From Streptomyces ortus (GTDB taxonomy: Bacteria; Actinomycetota; Actinomycetes; Streptomycetales; Streptomycetaceae): a DNA stretch of 64,000 nt. Of this stretch, positions 1 to 9,400 are shown one piece after another. The stretch lies in assembly GCF_026341275.1 (NCBI RefSeq), contig NZ_JAIFZO010000002.1, positions 446,361-510,360 of the forward strand, in the 5' to 3' direction. Each line of letters starts with the position of its first letter. Position 1 is the first letter of the stretch. Both the position numbers and the translations under genes were made by a program. The notes beneath the pieces are model-generated. The model worked only from the letters and a program-made list of their open reading frames with translations, was not told the DNA's origin and did no database searches.

Positions 1-364
1 GGGCGCCAAGGTCGCCTTCTTCCGCAAGGGGCAGGTGTGCACCCCGGAGACCATCGACCGCACGGTCCACGAGGACGAGATCCGGGCGATGGCGGATCAC
101 ATGGCCCGTTGTGTCCCCGACCTGCCCGGCGCCTTCCTCAAGGCCGCCACCTGCATGTACTCCAACACCCCCGACGAACACTTCGTCATCGCCCGGCATC
201 CCGCGCATCCCGAGTCCGTGACCGTGGCCTGCGGTTTCTCGGGCCACGGCTTCAAGTTCGTGCCGGTCGTCGGCGAGATCCTCGCCGATCTGGCCCTGAC
301 GGGGACCACCCCCCACCCGATCGGCCTGTTCGACCCCCACCGCCTCGCCGCTGCGCCCGCCTGA
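1..364 (+). CDS. solA: Sarcosine / N-methyl amino acid oxidase, 3' part only
   Basis: This is the C-terminal part of a flavoprotein of the monomeric sarcosine oxidase / N-methyltryptophan oxidase family; the 5' end lies left of the window and the frame is open from base 2. These enzymes oxidatively demethylate N-methyl amino acids with release of formaldehyde and H2O2. The family signature [17 protein letters not shown] is followed by [18 protein letters not shown], the segment that covers the covalently bound flavin in family members. The gene ends 12 bases before the Rieske oxygenase start, so it is in the same operon. The downstream genes suggest sarcosine or dimethylglycine as substrate (inference). 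Confidence 0.85.
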   Translation, partial: GAKVAFFRKGQVCTPETIDRTVHEDEIRAMADHMARCVPDLPGAFLKAATCMYSNTPDEHFVIARHPAHPESVTVACGFSGHGFKFVPVVGEILADLALTGTTPHPIGLFDPHRLAAAPA

Positions 365-376
365 GGAGGCCCCCTC

Positions 377-1579
377 GTGCCGACGACCCCCGTGCCCCAC
401 GCCTCCGCCCAGCCGTCCCCGAGCCTGATCAGCACCCTGCCGGGGCGCTACTACACCGATCCGGAGATCTTCCGGCAGGAACAGGAGCACGTCTTCGAGT
501 CGATGTGGTTCTGCGCGGTCCGCGGCGCCGATCTGGCCCGGCCCGGCGCGTTCCGCACGGTCCAGGTGGGCCGGGAGAACGTCCTGGTCACCCGGACGCG
601 CACCGGTGAGCTGCGGGCCTTCCTCAACATCTGCCGGCACCGCGGGGCCCGGCTCTGCACCGAGGAGGCCGGCGAGGTCCGGCGCACCCTCCAGTGCCCG
701 TACCACGCGTGGACGTACGGACTGGACGGGAAGCTGATCGCGGCACCGAACCTGGTGAGGATGCCGGACGTCGACCGCACGACGTACGGGCTGGTCACCG
801 TCGCGCTGCGGGAGTGGCTCGGGTACGCCTGGGTGTGTCTGGCCGACGAACCGCCGTCCTTCGAGGAGACGGTGATGGGCGCGGCCGTCGAACGGCTCGG
901 GAACGTCGCGGCCATCGAGCACTACGGCACGCAGAACCTCGCTCTCGGCAGGCGCGTCACCTATGACGTGCGGGCGAACTGGAAGCTGATCGTCGAGAAC
1001 TTCATGGAGTGCTACCACTGCGCGACGATCCACCCCGAACTCACCGAGGTGCTGCCGGAGTTCGCGGACGGTTATGCCGCGCAGTACTACGTGGGCCACG
1101 GCGCCGAGTTCGGCGACGAGGTCAAGGGGTTCACCGTCGACGGGAGCGAGGGATTCGGGCGGCTGCCCGAGGTCGCCGAGGAACAGGACCGCCGTTATTA
1201 TGCGATAACGGTCAAACCCACGGTGTTCATCAATCTCGTTCCCGACCATGTCATCCTGCACCGCATGTTCCCGCTCGCCGAGGACCGCACGATCGTGGAG
1301 TGCGACTGGCTCTACGCCCCCGAGGTCGTCGAGTCGGGCGCCGATGTGTCGAGGTCCGTGGAACTCTTCCACCGGGTCAACACCCAGGACTTCGAGGCGT
1401 GCGAGCGAACGCAGCCCGCCATGGCGTCCCGCGCCTACCGCGCGGGCGGGGTGCTGGTGCCCACCGAGCACCACATCGGGATGTTCCACGAGTGGCTCAT
1501 CGGCATGCTGGGAGGCAGGGATGGCGGATCTCTACATCGGCGGCACCTGGACGAGCGCGCGGGAGAAACGCACCCGTGA
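377..1579 (+). CDS. Rieske aromatic-ring-hydroxylating-type oxygenase, alpha subunit (glycine betaine / quaternary amine demethylase type)
   Basis: The protein has 400 residues and a GTG start behind GAGGAG. The Rieske [2Fe-2S] ligands are C86-R-H88 and C107-P-Y-H110. The mononuclear iron site is in NWKLIVENFMECYHCATIH, with H214 and H219, and an Asp in NTQDFE is the probable third ligand. Relatives include choline monooxygenase, carnitine monooxygenase CntA and glycine betaine monooxygenase GbcA, all O2-dependent enzymes acting on quaternary amines. With choline- and betaine-aldehyde-type dehydrogenases and a sarcosine-oxidase-like enzyme next to it, betaine demethylation is the best guess. 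The flavin reductase partner is not in the window. The 3' end overlaps the next gene by 59 bases, unusually long for an operon. Confidence 0.85.
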   Translation: MPTTPVPHASAQPSPSLISTLPGRYYTDPEIFRQEQEHVFESMWFCAVRGADLARPGAFRTVQVGRENVLVTRTRTGELRAFLNICRHRGARLCTEEAGEVRRTLQCPYHAWTYGLDGKLIAAPNLVRMPDVDRTTYGLVTVALREWLGYAWVCLADEPPSFEETVMGAAVERLGNVAAIEHYGTQNLALGRRVTYDVRANWKLIVENFMECYHCATIHPELTEVLPEFADGYAAQYYVGHGAEFGDEVKGFTVDGSEGFGRLPEVAEEQDRRYYAITVKPTVFINLVPDHVILHRMFPLAEDRTIVECDWLYAPEVVESGADVSRSVELFHRVNTQDFEACERTQPAMASRAYRAGGVLVPTEHHIGMFHEWLIGMLGGRDGGSLHRRHLDERAGETHP

Positions 1580-2987
1580 GATCCGCTGTCCGGCCGACGG
1601 ATCGCTCGTCGCGGTCGTCGACGAGGCGGGCGGCGAGGACACCGCCGCCGCGATCGCGGCGGCGCGCCGCGCCTTCGACGAAGGACCCTGGCCGCGGACC
1701 CCCGTGAACGAACGCGGCGACCTGCTGCTGCGCGTCGCCGACCTGCTCGCCCGCGACAAGGACGCACTCGCCAGGGCGGAGTCCCTCGACACCGGCAAAC
1801 GCCTGGTGGAGAGCGAGTACGACATCGACGACATCGAGAACTGCTTCCGCTACTTCGGGCGGCTCGTCGCCGCCGAGTCCGGCCGGGTCGTGGAGACGGG
1901 CACGGAGGGCGTCGACAGCCGGGTCGTACACGAACCGGTCGGGGTCTGCGCGCTGATCACCCCCTGGAACTATCCGCTGCTCCAGACCGCCTGGAAGGTC
2001 GCCCCGGCGCTGGCCGCGGGCAACACCTTCGTCCTCAAGCCGAGCGAGCTGACCCCGCACACGGCGATCCATCTGACGCGCCTCCTGGAGGAGGCGGGGC
2101 TGCCCGCCGGGGTGGCGAACCTGATTCTCGGCGCCGGACCGGAGGCGGGCGCTCCGCTGGGCGACCATCCGGACGTGGACCTGGTCTCCTTCACCGGCGG
2201 TCTGCGGACCGGCCGCGGGCTCATGGCCGCGGCGGCCGGCACGGTCAAGAAGGTCGCCCTCGAACTGGGCGGCAAGAACCCGAACATCGTCTTCGCCGAC
2301 GCCGACTTCGAGACGGCCGTCGACATGGCGCTGACCGCCGTCTTCCTGCACTCCGGGCAGGTCTGCTCAGCCGGGGCCCGGCTGCTGGTCGAGGACTCCC
2401 TGCACGACCGGTTCGTCGACGAGGTCGTCCGCAGGGCCCGGCTGATCAGGCTGGGCGGCCCGTTCGACGAGCGGGCGCAGACCGGGCCGCTGATCTCGGC
2501 GGCCCACCGGGCGAAGGTCGAGGCGTACGTGGCCAAGGGGCTGGAGGAGGGGGCGGTGCTGCGCTGCGGAGGGGCGCGGCCGGCCGAGCCCCCGCACCCG
2601 GAGGGCTTCTACTACCCGCCGACCGTGCTCGACGAGTGCTCCGCGGGGATGTCCGTGGTCCAGGAGGAGTCCTTCGGGCCCGTCCTGACCGTGGAGCGGT
2701 TCACCGGCGAGGCGGAGGCGGTACGGCTGGCCAACGCGACGATCTACGGCCTGGCCGGCGGTGTCTTCACGTCCGACGAGGCGAGGGCACAGCGCGTCGC
2801 GTCGGCGCTGCGCGTCGGAACGGTCTGGATCAACGACTACCACCCGTACGTCCCGCAGGCCGAGTGGGGAGGGTACAAGCAGTCCGGGTTCGGGCGGGAA
2901 CTGGGACCTGCGGGCCTCGCCGAGTACCGCGAGACCAAGCACATCTGGCGGACCACGAACCCGAGTCCACAGGGCTGGTTCTCCTGA
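1521..2987 (+). CDS. betB: Betaine-aldehyde-type NAD(P)-dependent aldehyde dehydrogenase
   Basis: An aldehyde dehydrogenase superfamily enzyme of 488 residues. The start is the ATG at 1521, directly behind GGGAGGCAGGG inside the end of the Rieske gene; open reading frame continues further upstream but those codons belong to the neighbour. The catalytic Cys is C282 (SGQVCSAGARL) and the general base is E248 (VALELGGKNPN); the cofactor-binding segment TPWNYPLLQTAWKVAPALAAG is intact. Family members oxidise betaine aldehyde or aminoaldehydes to the acid. Between a choline-dehydrogenase-like gene and a Rieske demethylase, betaine aldehyde is the likely substrate, but substrate choice cannot be read from sequence alone. 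Confidence 0.88.
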   Translation: MADLYIGGTWTSAREKRTREIRCPADGSLVAVVDEAGGEDTAAAIAAARRAFDEGPWPRTPVNERGDLLLRVADLLARDKDALARAESLDTGKRLVESEYDIDDIENCFRYFGRLVAAESGRVVETGTEGVDSRVVHEPVGVCALITPWNYPLLQTAWKVAPALAAGNTFVLKPSELTPHTAIHLTRLLEEAGLPAGVANLILGAGPEAGAPLGDHPDVDLVSFTGGLRTGRGLMAAAAGTVKKVALELGGKNPNIVFADADFETAVDMALTAVFLHSGQVCSAGARLLVEDSLHDRFVDEVVRRARLIRLGGPFDERAQTGPLISAAHRAKVEAYVAKGLEEGAVLRCGGARPAEPPHPEGFYYPPTVLDECSAGMSVVQEESFGPVLTVERFTGEAEAVRLANATIYGLAGGVFTSDEARAQRVASALRVGTVWINDYHPYVPQAEWGGYKQSGFGRELGPAGLAEYRETKHIWRTTNPSPQGWFS

Positions 2988-3210
2988 CGGGACGTGGCGA
3001 CCGCGGCTGCGGGTGACTGCCGCAGCGGACTGTCGCGGCCGACTGTCGCGGCCGACTCAGGGGGCTGCCGACAACCACCGCAGAATCCACCGCACTTCAC
3101 CGTACGGATCCGGCCTCCGGCGCCATAAGATCCAGTCTTCACCGACGACCCCGCACGAGCCGCACTCCCCCTCCCGCCCGGGAGAACTCCCCCTTCCCAG
3201 GAGGCCGCTC
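2988..3210 (+). other. 223-base gap inside the choline/betaine operon with a 13-base tandem repeat
   Basis: There is no gene here. A 13-base unit, GACTGTCGCGGCC, is present twice plus a partial third copy (3028-3057). The gap ends with the ribosome binding site AGGAGG of the permease. It may hold an internal promoter, but no convincing -35/-10 pair was seen. Confidence 0.4.
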
Positions 3211-4818
3211 ATGACCACCACCGAGCAACCACCGGAGCAACCGGCCGGTCAGCACGGTCACGACGACAAGCATGGTCACGACGACACCGAACTCAACGAG
3301 TTCGGCTACAAGCCCGAGCTGAAGCGCACGCTCGGCAACTTCCACACGTTCGCCGCCGGCATCAGCTACATCTCCATCCTCACCGGCACCTTCCAGCTCT
3401 TCTACTTCGGTTACGGCAGCGGCGGGCCCGCCTACTGGTGGTCCTGGCCCATGGTCTTCATCGGCCAGTTCATGGTCGCGCTCTGCTTCGCCGAACTCGC
3501 CGCCCGCTACCCGGTGGCCGGTTCGGTCTACAACTGGTCCAAGAAGATCGGCAATCCGCACATAGGCTGGCTGGCCGGCTGGACCATGCTGATCGCCTCG
3601 GTGGTGTCGATCGCGGCCGTGGCCCTCGCCTACCAGCTGACCCTTCCGCAGATCTCCTCCGCCTTCCAGTTCGTGGGCGACGGCACGGGCAAGTACGACG
3701 TGGCCACCAACGCCGTGCTGCTGGCCTCCGTACTGATCGTCTTCACCACTCTGGTGAACGCCCTCGGTGTGAAGCTGATGGCCCGCATCAACACGGCGGG
3801 CGTCTTCATCGAGCTGATCGCCACCGTCGTCCTGATCGTGCTGTTCGCCGTGCACATCACCCGTGGTCCGGGGGTCGTGCTGGAGACGAACGGCACGGGC
3901 GCGGGCCAGCCCGGCGGCTACTTCGGCGCGTTCCTGGTGGCGTCACTGGCGTCCGCGTACGTGATGTACGGCTTCGACACGGCCGCCTCGCTCGGCGAGG
4001 AGTCCCTGGACCCGTCGCGCAACGCGCCGCGCGCGATCATCCGCGCCATCGTCGCCTCGTTCGTCCTCGGCGGGCTCGTCCTGCTGCTCGCGCTGATGAG
4101 CGTGTCCAGCCTGAAGGGCGACCGGCTCTCCACGGACGGGCTGCAGTACGTCGTGCTCAACGTGCTCGGTGAGGACGCGGGCAAGGCCATGCTGTGGTGC
4201 GTGTTCATCGCGGTCACCGTGTGCGCCCTGGCCGTGCACACCGCGGCGATCCGGCTGGCCTTCGCGATGGCGCGGGACAACAACCTGCCCGCCTCCGCCA
4301 AGCTGGCCAAGGTCCATCCGCGCTTCCAGACCCCGATCCTGCCCGCGGTGATCATCGGCTTCCTGGCGCTGGCGATCCTGGTGGTCAACATCCGCCAGCC
4401 GCAGATCTTCACCGTGGTCACCAGTATCGGCATCATCCTGATCTATCTCGCGTATCTGCTGGTCACCGGGCCCATGCTGGTGGCCAGGCTGCGCGGCCGG
4501 TGGCAGCCGGCGGGCGAGGGCAGGTTCTCGCTCGGCCGCTGGGGACTGCCCGTCAACATCGTCGCCGTCGTGTGGGGCACGGCCATGATGATCAACCTGA
4601 TCTGGCCACGCGCCGCGGTCTACAACGCGTCCGCCCCGTACCACTGGTATCTGCGGTGGGGTGCCGTCCTGTTCGTCGGCATCGTGATGGGCGGCGGCTT
4701 CGCCTACTACTGGTTCGTGCAGCGCCACCGCACCGGGGTGCTCGCGGAACACCGGTACACGGCCGCCGACACGCCGCTTCCGCCCGCATCGCCCGCGGCC
4801 ACGCCCACGGGCGACTGA
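3211..4818 (+). CDS. APC-superfamily amino acid / choline-type permease
   Basis: A 535-residue integral membrane carrier with about 12 hydrophobic segments. The ATG at 3211 has AGGAGG nine bases before it. A His/Asp-rich cytoplasmic N-terminus (GQHGHDDKHGHDD) precedes the first membrane span. The helix-1 region (ELKRTLGNFHTFAAGISYI) and the helix-3 motif AELAARYPVAGSVYNWSKK are typical of the amino acid/choline transporter branch of the APC family (GabP, Uga4 and Hnm1 relatives). It lies between the dehydrogenase genes, so uptake of choline, betaine or a related methylamine is likely; the substrate is inferred only from this context. Confidence 0.85.
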   Translation: MTTTEQPPEQPAGQHGHDDKHGHDDTELNEFGYKPELKRTLGNFHTFAAGISYISILTGTFQLFYFGYGSGGPAYWWSWPMVFIGQFMVALCFAELAARYPVAGSVYNWSKKIGNPHIGWLAGWTMLIASVVSIAAVALAYQLTLPQISSAFQFVGDGTGKYDVATNAVLLASVLIVFTTLVNALGVKLMARINTAGVFIELIATVVLIVLFAVHITRGPGVVLETNGTGAGQPGGYFGAFLVASLASAYVMYGFDTAASLGEESLDPSRNAPRAIIRAIVASFVLGGLVLLLALMSVSSLKGDRLSTDGLQYVVLNVLGEDAGKAMLWCVFIAVTVCALAVHTAAIRLAFAMARDNNLPASAKLAKVHPRFQTPILPAVIIGFLALAILVVNIRQPQIFTVVTSIGIILIYLAYLLVTGPMLVARLRGRWQPAGEGRFSLGRWGLPVNIVAVVWGTAMMINLIWPRAAVYNASAPYHWYLRWGAVLFVGIVMGGGFAYYWFVQRHRTGVLAEHRYTAADTPLPPASPAATPTGD

Positions 4819-4876
4819 ACACCCGCGACCGTCAGGAAAACAACCGGCTCCAGGACGTCAAGGAGGTCAAGTCACC

Positions 4877-6427
4877 ATGGGAGAAGACGAGTTCGACTAT
4901 GTCGTGGTGGGCGGGGGCACCGCGGGCAATGTGGTGGCGGCCCGGCTCTCCGAGGACCCGGCCGTCACGGTCTGCGTCCTGGAGGCCGGCCCCAGTGATG
5001 TCGGCGACGACGCCGTCATGAAGCTGGAGCGCTGGATGGGGCTGCTGGAGTCCGGCTACGACTGGGACTATCCGGTCGAGCCGCAGGTCAGCGGCAACAG
5101 CTTCATGCGGCACGCCCGCGCCAGGGTGCTCGGCGGCTGCTCCTCGCACAACTCCTGCATCGCCTTCTGGGCACCGGCCGAGGACCTGGACGACTGGGCC
5201 GCCGCGGGCTGTACGGGGTGGAGTGCGGCGGAGCTCTTCCCGCTCTACCGACGGCTGGAGAACAACGACGCACCCGGTGAGCACCACGGCCGCACCGGCC
5301 CGGTGAAGCTGCGTACGCTCAAGAGCGACGACCCGTGCGGCACCGCCCTGCTGGAGGCCTGCGCCCAGGAGGGCATCCCGACGACGCCCTTCAACTCGGG
5401 CAGGACCGTCGTCCGGGGCGCCAACTGGTTCCAGATCAACTCCGACGAGAACAACATCCGGCAGTCCTCGTCGGTCGCGTATCTGCACCCGGTCCTCGGC
5501 AAGCGTCCGAACCTCGATGTACGGACCGGGGTGCGCGCCAAGAAGCTCGTGCTCGACGGGCGGCGCTGCGTGGGCGCCGAGTACCTGGACCCCGACCTGA
5601 TCCACACCCGGACGGTACGGGCCAGGCGCGAGGTGATCGTGTCCTGCGGCTCGATCGACAGCGCGAAACTGCTGATGCTGTCGGGCATCGGACCCGCCGG
5701 GCATCTGCGCGAGGTCGGCGTCGACGTGGTGGTGGACGCGGCCGGCGTGGGCGAGAACCTCCAGGACCATCCCGAGGGCGTCATCATGTGGAATGCCGAG
5801 CGGCCCATGACGACCACCTCAAGCCAGTGGTGGGAGGCCGGCATCTTCTACGACACCGAGCCGGGTCTCGACCGGCCCGACCTGATGTTCCACTACGGGT
5901 CGGTGCCGTTCGACATGAACACCGCGCGGTGGGGCTATCCGACCTCCGAGAACGCGTTCTGTCTCACGCCGAACGTCACCCGCGCGAAGTCGCGCGGCAC
6001 GGTGCGGCTGCGCACCCGGGACTACCGGGACAAGCCGAGGGTCGATCCGCGGTACTTCACGCACGAGCACGACGCGCGCGTGATGACGTACGGGCTGAAG
6101 CTGGCCCGGCGGATCGCCGCGCAGCCCGCGCTGAGCGGCTGGGCCGGGGCAGAGCTGGCGCCGGGGCCCGACGTCCGGACGGACGACGAGCTGCTCGACT
6201 ACATCCACAAGACCCACAACACCGTCTACCACCCGTCGTGCACGGTGAAGATGGGTGCGGAGGGGGACGCCTCCGCTCCGCTCGACCCGCGGTTGCGGGT
6301 CAAGGGGGTGGAGCGGCTGCGGGTCGCCGACGGGTCGGTGATGCCGGACCTCATCAGCGTGAATCCGTGCATCACGACGATGATGATCGGCGAGAAGTGC
6401 GCGGACCTGTTGAGGGAGGACGCGTAG
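4877..6427 (+). CDS. betA: GMC-family FAD oxidoreductase, choline dehydrogenase-like
   Basis: A 516-residue glucose-methanol-choline family flavoprotein. The ATG follows AAGGAGGT by about ten bases. The N-terminal dinucleotide-binding motif is VVVGGGTAGNVVAARL (G12-G17), and GMC signature segments follow (ARVLGGCSSHNSCIA; SCGSIDSAKLLMLSGIGP). The C-terminal catalytic region carries the His of YHPSCTVKMG and the Asn of SVNPCIT. Choline dehydrogenases oxidise choline to betaine aldehyde, which fits the betB-like gene upstream. Other GMC enzymes act on unrelated alcohols, so the assignment rests on context. It is the last gene of the operon and converges on the SMC-like gene. Confidence 0.85.
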   Translation: MGEDEFDYVVVGGGTAGNVVAARLSEDPAVTVCVLEAGPSDVGDDAVMKLERWMGLLESGYDWDYPVEPQVSGNSFMRHARARVLGGCSSHNSCIAFWAPAEDLDDWAAAGCTGWSAAELFPLYRRLENNDAPGEHHGRTGPVKLRTLKSDDPCGTALLEACAQEGIPTTPFNSGRTVVRGANWFQINSDENNIRQSSSVAYLHPVLGKRPNLDVRTGVRAKKLVLDGRRCVGAEYLDPDLIHTRTVRARREVIVSCGSIDSAKLLMLSGIGPAGHLREVGVDVVVDAAGVGENLQDHPEGVIMWNAERPMTTTSSQWWEAGIFYDTEPGLDRPDLMFHYGSVPFDMNTARWGYPTSENAFCLTPNVTRAKSRGTVRLRTRDYRDKPRVDPRYFTHEHDARVMTYGLKLARRIAAQPALSGWAGAELAPGPDVRTDDELLDYIHKTHNTVYHPSCTVKMGAEGDASAPLDPRLRVKGVERLRVADGSVMPDLISVNPCITTMMIGEKCADLLREDA

Positions 6428-6482
6428 GGGGTGCTCCCTCAGGGTAGGGCGTGCTCCCTCAGGGGCAGTCGGTGCGCGCCCC
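6428..6482. repeat. Short repeats between convergent genes
   Basis: The 55-base gap between the GMC and SMC-like stop codons holds two direct copies of GTGCTCCCTCAGGG and a small inverted repeat, CCCCTCAAGGGG. It probably acts as a weak bidirectional terminator. Confidence 0.4.
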
Positions 6483-9400
6483 TCAAGGGGTACTGGGTGC
6501 GGGCCTCTTGTACATGCGGGTCGCGGTGATCTCCGTGTGGGCCGCCTCCCCGGCCGGGACCTCTCTCGGGAGGCCCGGCCGGAGGTGTTCCTCCACGCTG
6601 ATGTACTTCAGGCCCGCCCGCAGGTCCGCGTCGTTGCGCAGGCGGATGACCAGCGGGAACTCGGCGAGCGCGGTCGTGTCGAACAGGCCCGTGGTGTACA
6701 GGAGCTGCACACCGAGCGCGTCGGAGACGGCCCGCTGCAACTCCAGCAGATACGTGGCGTTGGCGCGCCCGATGGGGTTGTCCAGGAACAGCGTGCCGGC
6801 GTGGCGGTGCTTGTCCCGGCCGCGGTCGTTCGACCGGAGGGCCGCCATCGTGCAGTACAGCGCGATGGCCGCGGTGAGCAGCTGGCCGCCGGAGAACACG
6901 TCGCCCATCTGTCCGACGGGGACGCGCTCGGCGCGCAGGACGGCGTCCGGCTTGAGGATCTCGACGGCGACGCCCTTGGGCTGCAGGGCCGCGGCCACCC
7001 CCCTGAGCAGCAGGGACATCCCGTCGCGGCGCAGGTCGGAGTTCTTCTTGACGGCCGCCCTGGTCGCCTCGTCGACGACCTCACCGAGGCGTTCGGCGAG
7101 GCTGGCCTGGTCGGGTTCCTCGAAGCGGATGCGGAGGAATTCCTGCCCTGACCACTCCCCCAGCCCTTCGGGGAGCCGGGACAGCCGCTGGGCCGAGCGC
7201 AGCGTGGCGAGCGAGGACTCGACCAGGCCGCGCAGGCGGTCCACGATCGAGTCGCGGTTGCGCTCCAGCTGTGCCAGCTCGTCGGTGAGGACCCGCAGCC
7301 GGGGTGCGAAGGCGTCCGCCCACTTCTGCGCGTGTTCGGGCAGCGCGGAGGCGGGCAGCTCCCGGATCTGCTGACGCGCGGGGGTGCGCACCTGCTCGTA
7401 GCGTGTGGAGTTGGCGTGCCGGACGAGGATGTCGCTCGCCTCGCGCACGGCCGCCTCGGCGGCGGAGAGGTCGGCTGCGCAGCCGCGCAGGGAGCGGCGG
7501 GTCTCGGCGGCGGACTGCCTGGCCTCTTCGAGCGTGCCGGGGTAGGGCTCGGTCTCCTCCTGCTCGTCGTCCGTGTGTTCCCGCAGGAGGTCCCGGAGCA
7601 GGGCGGCCGTCTCGTCGAAGCCGCCGGCCGCGTCCTCGGCGGCGTGGTGGGCGTCGAGCAGTTCGGTGTGCGCGGCGCGCGCCTGGCCCAGCGCGTCGGT
7701 GCGGGTGGCGAGTTCCCCGGTGGCGGTGCGCAGCAGGCCCTGGGCGTGCTCGGCGTCGCGCGGTACGAGGTCGTCGGGCAGCTCGGTGTGGGCGTCGGCG
7801 TCCTCGGGCGCGTGCCGCTCGGCCTCGCCGCGCAGCCGGCCGAGCTGTTCGCTCGCGGTCGACACCCGGCCTTCGAGGAGCTGGACCAACTCCTCGGCGC
7901 GGGCCACGGCCGCCTGCCGGGACGGGCCGTCGGAGCCGTCGGTGGACTCCAAAAGCTGGGCGGCGCGGGTGCGCACCTTGTTGGTCAGCCGGTTCAGCTC
8001 CGTGAGCGCGGTGCTCTCGTCGCTCTCGGCGCGGGCCTGTTCGGCGCGCAGGTCGGCGCCGACGCCGACCTTCTCGTAGAGCTGGGAGGCGGCCCGGTAG
8101 GCCTCGCGGAGGGCGGGGAGCGACGATTTCGCGGCTCCCGGCTCCTCCTCCGGCAGGTCGTCGGGGGCGCCCGCGATCTCCGCGCGCTCGGCGCGCAGCG
8201 CCCGGGCCGTGCGCCGGGCGTCGTCGGCGGCGCGCTGGGTGCCGCGCCGGTCCTCGTCGGCTGCGCGCGCCCGCTCCAGACAGGCCTGGGCGCGGGCCTC
8301 CGACTCGGCCGCCTCGTCGGCGAGTTCCCGCACCTTGACCTGCCAGCCGGCGCGCTCGCGCAGCCGGAAGGCGAGTCCGGCGAGTGCGTCGGCGGCGCGT
8401 CGGGCCCGCTGGGCGGCCTCCTGCCGCTCGTCGCGTACGAGGGCCGCCTCGGCCGCCGCCTCGTCGGCCTCGGTGCGTACGGCGCGTGCCTCGGCGAGCT
8501 CGGCCTCGGCCTCCTCGGCGAACGCGCGCGCGTCGCCGGCCGCCGTGGCCAGTTCGGTGAGGCGTCCCGCCGGGCAGCCCGTGCGCCAGGAGGCGAGCCG
8601 GGCGGCGAGTTCCCGGTCCTTGGCGAGCCGGGCCGCCGACTCGCGGATCTCGTCGTCCCGCTCGGCCGCGCGCCTGCGCAGCGCCTGCCGTTCCTCGTCG
8701 GCGGCGTGCTCGTCGTGCATGGCCGGGTTCGGCGGTACGAGGAAGACGTCGTCCCCGCCCGCGTCGGGGGCCGGGGTCGGGGCGAGCAGCGCGGCGGCCG
8801 TACCGACGGCCACGGTGGAGCGCGGGAGCAGCGCGGCGTCGGTGAGTGCGTCGCGGGCCCGGGCGTGGGTGTCGGGGTCCGTGATGATCACGCCGTCGAC
8901 CAGTTCGGGCCGGGCGGCCAGTACGCGCGCGTGGTCGACGGGGTCGACGGCCTGTGCGAGGTAGCGCCAGCCGGGCAGCGCGGGGATGCCGTGCTCGCCC
9001 AGGTACTCCACGGTGGCGAGCACGTCGGGGCCGGGCGGCAGCAGTCCGCCGTCGCCGAGGGCGCCGAGGATCCGTGAGTCGTCGGCCGCGGCGGTCCGCA
9101 ACTCGAAGAGCTGCCGTTCGGCGGAGGTGACGGTGTCGTCGAGGAGCTGTCGGAGCTCATCGGCGTAGTGGTCCAGCTGCTGGGGGGTGAGGGGGCCGTC
9201 GGCAGCGCTGTCGTCGGAATCCGCCGTGGTGGTGATCCCCCTGCCGTCGGCGCTCGCGTCCGTGGGGGCCGAGTGCCGGGGCCCGGGCAACGTCGGGCGC
9301 CCAGCGCGTCCCGGACCGCCAAAGGCTCCTTGAGCGCCGGAGCTCCCGGGCAGGCCGAGCAGTTCGGCGAGCCGCTCCTCCTCCGCCAGGGCCTGGGCGG

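Noticed and set aside
1248..1520. Longer N-terminus for the aldehyde dehydrogenase
   Set aside because: This part is the Rieske gene in another frame. The family start and a strong ribosome site are at 1521.
2761..3210. 150-codon N-terminal extension of the APC permease
   Set aside because: It covers the end of the dehydrogenase and a repeat-containing gap; the AGGAGG site and the family start are at 3211.
7332..9077. Long rightward frame of 581 codons opposite the coiled-coil gene
   Set aside because: It is a shadow of the GC-biased coiled-coil gene: Gly/Val/Leu-rich, no motifs, wrong third-position bias.
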